DNA from: CAZRUM01 sp964603435
Lineage (GTDB): Bacteria > Patescibacteriota > Patescibacteriia > Magasanikbacterales > UBA922
Length of the DNA: 28,302 nt
NCBI GenBank assembly: GCA_964603435.1
Contig: CAZRUM010000011.1
Location: 1 to 28,302, forward strand
Reading direction: 5' to 3'
Under the pieces are notes generated by a model that had not been told where the DNA came from, searched no databases, and saw only the letters and a list, made by a program, of their open reading frames with translations. Shown here piece after piece: positions 22,221 to 28,302 of this stretch. How positions within the stretch are numbered: position 1 is the first letter of the stretch; each line of letters opens with the position of its first letter. The position numbers and the translations under genes were made by a program.

Positions 22221-23396
22221 ATGAGTGAAAGAAATCAATCTCCAGAGGAAATAGCAGCACACGCACAACATTTGGAGAAATTAAAACTCACAAAAGAATT
22301 GAAAGGTGAAGGAGTGTTTGTTGGGGGAAAGGCTGGTGAATATACAGGAACACCAGATGAAATAGAAGAACAGATTAGAGCAAAATATGGTGATGCTTCG
22401 GGTGGTGACGAGGATAGTGGTTTAGATTTACCTTCAGATCCTTTAGAGCGTTTTGAGGCTGTATCAGAAATTAATAAGGATTTAGGAGAAACTAATAATA
22501 TTGACGGAAAGGCTGCAGTTTATGTTGGTCCAAAAGAGGTTGTGGAAGCTAATCGTGGGGCAGATGAAAAAAAGTTGAAAGAACAAAAAAAAGAAGAAAA
22601 ACAAAAAAATAGAGAAGACAGAAAAGAGTTTATGGTTAAATTTTTTAAAGAACATTCTGATTTGGCAAAAACTCCTGAAGATGTTATGGCCACTTATATG
22701 GAATTGTTTAAAAGAGGTATAAGTTCTAACAGTGATTACCAATTGGAATATATCCCATCAATATTGTGGAAATATCAAGGTAGTTATTATGATGAGGGAA
22801 TTAAAGATTTACCTGATTCAGACGATGAGCATCAAAATAAGTATGATTTTTATATAAAAGATCGTCCAAAAATTGCTTACAAGGAATTGCTTACAGGTGC
22901 AGAAAAAATACTTTCTTCAGTGGGAGATGCTTCTGTCATAAAAAACTCTTTAGTTGCTGATGGTTCGTTTTCTGTTGTTTATAAATCAAATGATGGATCT
23001 CTTAAATATGTCGATATTCCAGCTCCTAATGTAGATGAAGTAAAGATCTTTGTTCCGCAAGATGAAATAGATGAAGCGAATGCTACTCTTGTAAGAGATT
23101 ACATGATAAATAAGGGGGAGGACCCTAATGATCATGTGAGATTTCGTTATCATTATGATGCTGATTTTGTGACTACAGAAGACGGTAGAAATAAATATGA
23201 TTTTGCGAAAGAATATACTATGCGTACACATATGCAAACTTTTGAAGATCTGGGGTTAAATATTGTAAAATTGTCAGAGGAGGAGAGAGGTGTATTGAGT
23301 AATTTTTATCGCGTTAATAGTTCACTTGATCATGCAAAAGAGGTGATTGAAGAAAACGAAAGACAAAAAGATACATTTTCTAAAGTTGGTGTTTAA
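22221..23396 (+). CDS. Hypothetical 391-residue charged cytoplasmic protein
   Basis: I do not recognise a family. There is no signal peptide or membrane helix. The N-terminal third carries two loosely similar units, GKAGEYTGTPDEIEE and GKAAVYVGPKEVVEA. A very basic/acidic helix with coiled-coil character follows (about residues 113-135, KKLKEQKKEEKQKNREDRKE). The C-terminal two thirds looks globular, with VVYKSNDGSLKYVDI-type strands, and ends in a Glu-rich helix. Residues 314-322 (ADFVTTEDG) are encoded by a 29-nt sequence identical to part of ileS. The gene sits between trhP and eno with AT-rich codon use and no SD. This style of large charged orphan is common in Patescibacteria. Confidence 0.75.
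   Translation: MSERNQSPEEIAAHAQHLEKLKLTKELKGEGVFVGGKAGEYTGTPDEIEEQIRAKYGDASGGDEDSGLDLPSDPLERFEAVSEINKDLGETNNIDGKAAVYVGPKEVVEANRGADEKKLKEQKKEEKQKNREDRKEFMVKFFKEHSDLAKTPEDVMATYMELFKRGISSNSDYQLEYIPSILWKYQGSYYDEGIKDLPDSDDEHQNKYDFYIKDRPKIAYKELLTGAEKILSSVGDASVIKNSLVADGSFSVVYKSNDGSLKYVDIPAPNVDEVKIFVPQDEIDEANATLVRDYMINKGEDPNDHVRFRYHYDADFVTTEDGRNKYDFAKEYTMRTHMQTFEDLGLNIVKLSEEERGVLSNFYRVNSSLDHAKEVIEENERQKDTFSKVGV
23159..23187 (+). repeat. 29-nt exact repeat, copy in hypothetical gene
   Basis: Identical to 15693-15721 in ileS and read in the same frame. Flanking sequence on both sides is unrelated, so the borders are sharp. Confidence 0.9.
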
Positions 23397-23414
23397 TTAA
23401 TTAATCATTTTTAT

Positions 23415-24671
23415 ATGTCTAAAAAAACAGCAATAAAGAAAATCACAGCCCGTGAAATCCTAGATTCTCGTGGCAATCCAACAGTTGAAGCAACTGTCGT
23501 CTTGAGCGATGGCTCTGTTGGTGTAGCCGCTGTTCCTAGTGGAGCGTCCACTGGGACACATGAGGCTTTAGAACTTCGTGATGGGGCCAAGCGGTATGGT
23601 GGCAAGGGTGTTTTGAAGGCAGTTAAAAATGTTAATACTCATATTAATAAAGCTCTTCGTGGGGCTGATGCTAGTCAGCAAAAAAATATTGATGAGCTAA
23701 TGCTAAAGTTGGATGGGACTGATAACAAAAAGAAACTAGGTGCTAATGCAATTCTTGCTGTGTCACTTGCCAACTGTCGGGCAGCTGCCAACTCTACCAA
23801 AACTCCACTTTACAAATATATCCGCAGTACTTATAGACTGAAAGAAAAAGGCTGGAGAATGCCAGTCGCTACTATGAATGTTTTGAACGGTGGCAGACAT
23901 GCAGATAATAATTTGTCAGTGCAGGAATTTATGATTGTGCCGATAAATAAATCTTTTGCAGAGCGTGTTCGTATGGGTTCACAGATTTTTCATTCTCTGG
24001 CTCAGATTTTAAATAACAAAGGCTATTCTACTGGTGTGGGGGATGAAGGTGGTTTTGCCCCAGACCTACTAAACAACGAACGAGCACTTCAGCTTCTTGT
24101 GCAAGCTATAAAACATGCTGGTTTTGTGCCAGGCAAGAATGTTTTTCTTGCCATGGATGTAGCAGCTAGTGAATTTTATCGTAAAGGCAAATATTATTTT
24201 GCTTCTCAAAACCAAGCCAGTACGGCTGACAAGATGATGAGAACTATAGAAAATTGGGAAAAGAAATATCCTTTTATTTTCATAGAAGATCCATTAGCAG
24301 AAGATGACTGGGACAACTGGAAAATCTTTACCAAAAAGTTTGGTAAAAAAGTTGCTGTAGTGGGAGATGATTTGTTTGTCACAAATACAGAGCGCATTCA
24401 GAAAGGGATTGATATGAAAGTGGGTAATGCTGTACTTATAAAATTGAACCAAATTGGAACTTTGTCTGAAACTATTGAGGCAATTTACTTGGCTAAGAAA
24501 AATAATTATCAAGTAGCTATCTCACATCGCTCTGGAGAAACAGCAGATACATTTATTGCTGATCTTGCTGTAGCTGTAAATTCTGAATATATAAAGACTG
24601 GGTCTTTGAGTCGTAGTGAGAGAGTGGAGAAGTATAATAGGTTGATGGCTATTGAACAAGAAGTGAGTTAG
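23415..24671 (+). CDS. eno: Enolase
   Basis: Enolase dehydrates 2-phosphoglycerate to phosphoenolpyruvate. The 418-residue product has the N-terminal AREILDSRGNPTVEA and the mobile loop SGASTG (42-47). GVGDEGGFAPD holds Glu 211, the likely catalytic acid. Metal ligands are Asp 248 (AMDVAASEF), Glu 291 (EDPLAEDDW) and Asp 318 (GDDLFVT). The catalytic Lys 343 lies in LIKLNQIGTL, His 371 in SHRSGET and Lys 394 in YIKTGSLSRSERVEKYN. It is monocistronic, preceded by the hypothetical gene 18 bases away and ended by a terminator. The start has no SD. Confidence 0.98.
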   Translation: MSKKTAIKKITAREILDSRGNPTVEATVVLSDGSVGVAAVPSGASTGTHEALELRDGAKRYGGKGVLKAVKNVNTHINKALRGADASQQKNIDELMLKLDGTDNKKKLGANAILAVSLANCRAAANSTKTPLYKYIRSTYRLKEKGWRMPVATMNVLNGGRHADNNLSVQEFMIVPINKSFAERVRMGSQIFHSLAQILNNKGYSTGVGDEGGFAPDLLNNERALQLLVQAIKHAGFVPGKNVFLAMDVAASEFYRKGKYYFASQNQASTADKMMRTIENWEKKYPFIFIEDPLAEDDWDNWKIFTKKFGKKVAVVGDDLFVTNTERIQKGIDMKVGNAVLIKLNQIGTLSETIEAIYLAKKNNYQVAISHRSGETADTFIADLAVAVNSEYIKTGSLSRSERVEKYNRLMAIEQEVS

Positions 24672-24696
24672 TTTGTAAGTATATAAGTGTGTAAGT

Positions 24697-24724
24697 AAAA
24701 ACCCGCTGGTATAGCGGGTTTTTT
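24697..24724 (+). terminator. Terminator after eno
   Basis: AAAACCCGCT and AGCGGGTTTT form a 10-position stem with a 5-nt loop and a T run. It is preceded by a spacer built from gtaagtat-like words. Confidence 0.9.
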
Positions 24725-24729
24725 GTATA

Positions 24730-24758
24730 TTGAAACCAAAAATAAAAAATGCTATAAT
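24730..24758 (+). promoter_or_regulatory. Strong promoter, near-leaderless
   Basis: TTGAAA, a 17-base spacer and a perfect TATAAT. The ATG at 24768 begins only 10 bases after the -10 box, so the transcript would have a leader of 3 nt or less. Confidence 0.85.
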
Positions 24759-24767
24759 GCATTTACT

Positions 24768-26279
24768 ATGAAAAAAATATACATATATGCAATTGTCTTA
24801 TCGTTATTTTTAATGGCTGGCTCTGTTTTAGCGACAGCCAGTAGTGATAACTACCAGATTGATGGTGGGCAGTTTACTTCTGGGGCTGGGACAGTTAGTT
24901 CGGATAATTATGAGACAGATGTAGCTTTCAACCCAACAGCCGGTTCTATTACTAGTGATAATTATAATATAGAGCAGGGTGAAGTTTTTAATACAGGCGA
25001 GATTGATATTGAAGATCCTGGTACTGGCTCAGTAGCTGGTGGTGGTGGAGTGATAGAATCAGAAACTGTGCCACCAGAGATTGTGAGTTTGGAAATAATA
25101 AATATTTCAAAAACTAAGGCAACAATCTTTTTTGAAACGAATGAAATTGCGGTGGCTTTTGTAGAGTATGGTGAAAATAATAAGTTTGATATTAATACTG
25201 GAGCAGAGGATAGTTTTTTGTTTTCACATGATTTTTTATTAGAAGATTTGCGACCAGCTACTTTGTATAAATTTAGAGTACATATGTTTGATCGCCATCA
25301 TAATGTTGCAGTGACTGAAATATATCAATTTACAACTTTGCCAACCGTAGTAATTATTCCCGAAGTTCCAGAAGAAGTTGAAATTATACCAGAAGAAATA
25401 GAGGGTGTTCCAGGTGAAGTGGTAGAAGATGATGCCATTGTTGAAGAAGAGGTTGTTGGAGAAGAAGTAATAGAAATACCAATAACTTTGGAGCCAGAAG
25501 AATTTTGGACAGAAGTAGAGGAGACTTTTCTAACAGATGAAGAAATTATAAAAATATTTACTTTTGTAAAACAAGAAAGTTTAGATGAGGAGGGAAAGAC
25601 AGAAATAAATTTTGTACCTGTAAAAATAGAAAATAAAGAAAACAAATGGCAAGCCCTTGTAGGGTCAGAAACTTTATTATCTCTGCCAGCTGAGATTTTT
25701 AAAAAAGATATAGCAGAAATAAAAGCAGAGGTAGAAGGTCAAGTGGTAGTTTTGAAATATAATGCTGAATCACAGGCTTACGAATCACTTGTCACTATGC
25801 CTACGGCTGGGGGAGAATACGATGTAAAGATTCAGGTTAGATATGATGATGATACTTATGAAGAATTAAGTAAAACAATAAAAGTAATACAGTATGGTGT
25901 AGTAATAGAAAAGAAATTTTTTGATTGGTTTTTAAAAGAAAAAAAAGTAATTCCTTTCGCCAAGGTTTCTATTTATAAAGAAGTGGGGGAAGGTGAATGG
26001 GAATTATGGAAAGCTGAGGAACACAATCAATACAATCCGCAGGTGACAGATGAAAATGGTAATTTTGTATTCTTGGTACCAGAGGGTAAATATTATTTAG
26101 AAGTGACTGCCCTAGGTTATAAGAATTATAAAAGTAAAGTAATGGAAGTAATAGATGAAATGGTAGTTCCAGAGATAAAATTGAAAGTGGCTAGTAAAGT
26201 AATAGGGTGGGGATGGATGATTTCTTTGGGACTTGCAGTTTTTATACTCTTGTTATATACTCTAAAGAGAAAAAAGTAA
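24768..26279 (+). CDS. Secreted surface protein with SDNY repeats, FN3-like domain and C-terminal anchor
   Basis: The 503-residue product starts with a signal peptide (MKKIYIYAIVLSLFLMAGSVLA). Three SDNY units follow in the first 70 residues (SSDNYQIDGGQF, SSDNYETDVAF, TSDNYNIEQGEV). A fibronectin III-like domain lies at about 100-190, ending in PATLYKFRVH and IYQFTTLP. Then come a Pro/Glu/Val-rich linker, a central domain, and a carboxypeptidase-regulatory-like fold near 405-465 (TDENGNFVFLVPEGKYYLEVTALGY). It ends in one transmembrane helix with KRKK, so it is anchored at the cell surface. No LPxTG is seen. The frame could be extended upstream to a TTG at 24723, but that lies before the promoter, so I use the ATG. 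Confidence 0.85.
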   Translation: MKKIYIYAIVLSLFLMAGSVLATASSDNYQIDGGQFTSGAGTVSSDNYETDVAFNPTAGSITSDNYNIEQGEVFNTGEIDIEDPGTGSVAGGGGVIESETVPPEIVSLEIINISKTKATIFFETNEIAVAFVEYGENNKFDINTGAEDSFLFSHDFLLEDLRPATLYKFRVHMFDRHHNVAVTEIYQFTTLPTVVIIPEVPEEVEIIPEEIEGVPGEVVEDDAIVEEEVVGEEVIEIPITLEPEEFWTEVEETFLTDEEIIKIFTFVKQESLDEEGKTEINFVPVKIENKENKWQALVGSETLLSLPAEIFKKDIAEIKAEVEGQVVVLKYNAESQAYESLVTMPTAGGEYDVKIQVRYDDDTYEELSKTIKVIQYGVVIEKKFFDWFLKEKKVIPFAKVSIYKEVGEGEWELWKAEEHNQYNPQVTDENGNFVFLVPEGKYYLEVTALGYKNYKSKVMEVIDEMVVPEIKLKVASKVIGWGWMISLGLAVFILLLYTLKRKK

Positions 26280-26296
26280 TATTTAACCTTTTTATT

Positions 26297-27004
26297 ATGA
26301 AAAATGAAGAAGTGCAAAGTTTTAATGGGGGGAAGTTTGTTTTTGTAGTCATCATCATCGTTCTCTTGGTTGGTTTAGCCTGGACTGCTATGGGTTACAA
26401 AAAAGCCAATGATAAAGTAAATTTACTTTCCACTGCCAATGGACAACAACAGTTAGCAGAGAAGGAAGTAAATGCAATTGTGAATAAAGTAAAAAAACAT
26501 ATTGTCTTGCCAGATGAGACTCCAATGGTCGCAACTGTGGCTGATGTTGACAGTTTGGCCAAGGAACAGGCCTTTTTTGTAGGCGCTCATAATGGCGATA
26601 GACTCTTGATTTATAGTAATAAAGCTATTATTTATAATGAAGAAACGGATAAACTCATAAACGTAGGTCCTGTATTTGTGGATGGTGCTAATCAACCTGC
26701 TCCTACAGTGCCAGAGGCGGTAGAGCTAGAGGTGGTTAAGAAAGATATTAGCGTAGATGTAAAAAATGGTTCAAAAACAGCAGGTGTAGCTTCTACTATG
26801 GCAAATAATTTAGAAGGACAAGGTTATGATATAGGTAATATAGATAATGCTAATAGTAATGAGTATGCAGGAAATGTTTTGGTTAATTTGAATGGAAAAA
26901 ATGTTACAGAATTAGAACAATTTTTGGGCGTAAATGCTGTAGCAGAGCTACCAGAAGGAGAGGGGCAAACAGGTTCTGATGTGGTAGTTATTTTGGGAAA
27001 TTAA
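26297..27004 (+). CDS. Membrane-anchored protein with LytR_C domain
   Basis: The 235-residue product has a transmembrane helix near residues 13-32 (VFVVIIIVLLVGLAWTAMG). An extracytoplasmic stretch with VLPDETPMVATVADVDSLAKEQ and GDRLLIYSNKAIIYNEETD follows. The C-terminal LytR_C-type domain is at about 160-235 (ISVDVKNGSKTAGVASTMAN, GQGYDIGNIDNA and DVVVILGN). This domain is found with LCP cell-wall proteins, but the LCP catalytic domain is absent here. It lies 17 bases after the SDNY protein in the same direction, so the two are probably one operon and both envelope proteins. The longer frame starting at 26207 overlaps the previous gene and is not used. Confidence 0.82.
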   Translation: MKNEEVQSFNGGKFVFVVIIIVLLVGLAWTAMGYKKANDKVNLLSTANGQQQLAEKEVNAIVNKVKKHIVLPDETPMVATVADVDSLAKEQAFFVGAHNGDRLLIYSNKAIIYNEETDKLINVGPVFVDGANQPAPTVPEAVELEVVKKDISVDVKNGSKTAGVASTMANNLEGQGYDIGNIDNANSNEYAGNVLVNLNGKNVTELEQFLGVNAVAELPEGEGQTGSDVVVILGN

Positions 27005-27021
27005 TAAGTAAAAAAAATTGT

Positions 27022-27054
27022 AAAATACATCCTGAGCTAGGGTGTATTTTTTTT
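27022..27054 (+). terminator. Terminator after LytR_C gene
   Basis: AAAATACATCC and GGGTGTATTTT form an 11-position stem (one T-G pair) with a 7-nt loop and a long T run. Confidence 0.9.
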
Positions 27055-27111
27055 GTAAACAAAGCCAATTTATCCCCATAATACGCACTAAAAAAAAGAT
27101 AAAAAATATGT

Positions 27112-27117
27112 TATAAT
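27112..27117 (+). promoter_or_regulatory. -10 box of the fibre-like surface gene
   Basis: A perfect TATAAT gives a predicted start near 27124, which excludes the ATG at 27122 and favours the ATG at 27140. No clear -35 is seen. Confidence 0.5.
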
Positions 27118-27139
27118 ACTGATGTTAAAAAAGAAGATA

Positions 27140-28302
27140 ATGAAAGTCTTTTTTAAAAATTTATTGATAGTATCAGTTGTATTTTTGACTACACTAATTT
27201 TTTGTTTGCCTAGTGCAAATGCCATCACTATTCCTAACTATTTAGGCTATGAAGGTTCTCTAAAAAATTCTAGTGGAGAAGCATTAACAGGAAATTATGA
27301 TATTGAATTTAAATTGTATAGTGCACTTACTGGCGGGACAGTTTTATGGACAGAATCACACAGTGATGTATCAGTTGTTAGAGGGTATTTTTATACCCAG
27401 CTTGGTAGTGTGACAGATTTGGATTTAGATTTTAGTCAGCAATATTTTTTGTCTGTCAATGTAGAAAGTGATGGAGAGATGAGTCCGAGACAGCCTATGA
27501 ATTCGGTAGCCTACGCCTATTCTGCTAATATTGCTTATGGTGCTTATGCTACTTCGATAGCTCCTGCTACTTCTACTGGTGCGATGTATTATGATTCTTC
27601 AGATGGTAATCTTTATGTTTATGATGGGGTAGCCGGTAACTGGGTAGATATGACATCTGGAGCTGGTAGTGGTGCTACTCAGCTTTCTGAATTATCAGAT
27701 GTTTCTGATAGTACGGCTACTGATGGAAATTTACTTTTTGCTAATGGTCTTACTTGGGAAAGCCTTCCACAAACAAATATTACTTCTGTTGGCATAATTA
27801 CAACGGGTACTTGGCAGGGAGATTCTATTACCAATGATTATATTGCTAGCTCAACAGAATGGAACACGGCTTACGGCTGGGGCAACCATGCCAGTGCAGG
27901 TTATCTTACTAGCTACACTGAAACAGACCCAGTCTACACTGCTTGGAACAAATCAACAGGTATCAGTATTAACGAGAGTCAGATTAGTGATTTTGGAACT
28001 TATCTAACAAGCTACACAGAAACAGATCCTATTTGGACATCAGCATCAAGTTCTTACGTTCGTTGGGATTCAACATCTAGTACACTTTGGAACACAGCTT
28101 ACGGTTGGGGTAACCATGCTCTAGCTGGTTATTTGACTACTTCTACTGATCTGACTACGGCTAATTTTGCTTCAAATAATATTTCTCAATGGATTAACGA
28201 TGCTGGTTATGTTACTTCTACTAGCGGTGGTTCTGAAACCGATCCAATCTGGAATGCTGTATCTTCAACATATTTAACAACAGCCACAGCTGCTTCAACA
28301 TA
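27140..28302 (+). CDS. Large secreted fibre-like surface protein, cut by window end
   Basis: The frame is open from the signal peptide (MKVFFKNLLIVSVVFLTTLI, cleavage after SANA) to the last base, so the gene continues beyond the window. The N-terminal region (YLGYEGSLKNSSGEALTGNY, then SPRQPMNSVAYAYSANIA) is a beta-rich start seen in many large bacterial surface proteins. From about residue 240 it carries repeats: WNTAYGWGNHASAGYLTSYT and WNTAYGWGNHALAGYLTTST lie 76 residues apart, with ETDPVYTAW, ETDPIWTSA and ETDPIWNAV between and after. These resemble phage tail-fibre repeats. It may serve in attachment or surface display; this is inference. A weak AGAAG lies before the chosen start. An in-frame ATG at 27122 is possible. 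Confidence 0.85.
   Translation, partial: MKVFFKNLLIVSVVFLTTLIFCLPSANAITIPNYLGYEGSLKNSSGEALTGNYDIEFKLYSALTGGTVLWTESHSDVSVVRGYFYTQLGSVTDLDLDFSQQYFLSVNVESDGEMSPRQPMNSVAYAYSANIAYGAYATSIAPATSTGAMYYDSSDGNLYVYDGVAGNWVDMTSGAGSGATQLSELSDVSDSTATDGNLLFANGLTWESLPQTNITSVGIITTGTWQGDSITNDYIASSTEWNTAYGWGNHASAGYLTSYTETDPVYTAWNKSTGISINESQISDFGTYLTSYTETDPIWTSASSSYVRWDSTSSTLWNTAYGWGNHALAGYLTTSTDLTTANFASNNISQWINDAGYVTSTSGGSETDPIWNAVSSTYLTTATAAST

Noticed and set aside
24723..24767. TTG start of the SDNY protein
   Set aside because: It lies upstream of the promoter and would put 15 residues before the signal peptide.
27122..27139. ATG at 27122 as start of the fibre-like gene
   Set aside because: It lies only 4 bases after the TATAAT, so it would probably not be in the transcript; 27140 gives a normal signal peptide.
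1..28302. CRISPR array, tRNA or rRNA genes, complete insertion sequence
   Set aside because: No regularly spaced repeats, cloverleaf-like sequences, rRNA sequence or transposase frames were seen on either strand.

Overview
The window looks like a chromosomal stretch from a Candidate Phyla Radiation bacterium (Patescibacteria, probably Parcubacteria-like). The AT-rich core genes mostly start with no Shine-Dalgarno (SD) sequence, spacers are short and AT-rich, yebC is followed by ruvC, and there are long secreted surface proteins of the SDNY/fibronectin and fibre-repeat kind. Lineage is inferred from style, not from a tree. The standard code fits: TAG, TAA and TAG-terminated core genes occur and no internal TGA is read through.

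Layout: 1-6531 holds the 3' part of rpoB, interrupted by one in-frame TAG, then rpoC. 6532-8263 holds a strong terminator, an imperfect inverted repeat and two minus-strand genes (an Asp-rich lipoprotein and a small anchored protein). 8386-9737 is yebC-ruvC. 9855-10619 is a membrane kinase of the dolichol/phytol/diacylglycerol (CTP) kinase type. 10850-13083 is gap-pgk. 13225-14061 is a SIMPL-domain protein and 14171-14437 a small unknown gene. 14517-17691 is ileS behind a T-box leader. 17817-18605 (minus) is a glucosamine-6-phosphate deaminase, divergent from 18811-22187 (pepA, a hypothetical gene, trhP). 22221-23396 is a hypothetical gene, 23415-24671 is eno, and 24768-28302 carries three envelope/surface genes, the last cut by the window edge.

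Two kinds of gene are interleaved. Core genes are AT-rich, lack SD and start shortly after sigma70-like promoters. Four single genes (lipoprotein 6896-7552, membrane kinase 9855-10619, small ORF 14171-14437, nagB 17817-18605) are clearly richer in GC, have strong SD sequences and end in GC-rich hairpins. Two have long leader palindromes and two have possible leader peptides. They look like individually acquired cassettes slotted between core transcription units, and this is the most interesting pattern here.

Functionally, gap, pgk and eno cover three of the lower glycolysis steps, and NagB could feed amino-sugar carbon into the pathway as fructose-6-phosphate. RpoB/RpoC, IleRS, YebC, TrhP and RuvC are information-processing genes. 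Other oddities are an in-frame GC-rich palindrome and a heptapeptide duplication inside ileS, a 29-nt exact repeat shared in frame by ileS and a hypothetical gene, and a 100-N scaffold gap flanked by identical 55-nt ends that is almost certainly an assembly artefact.
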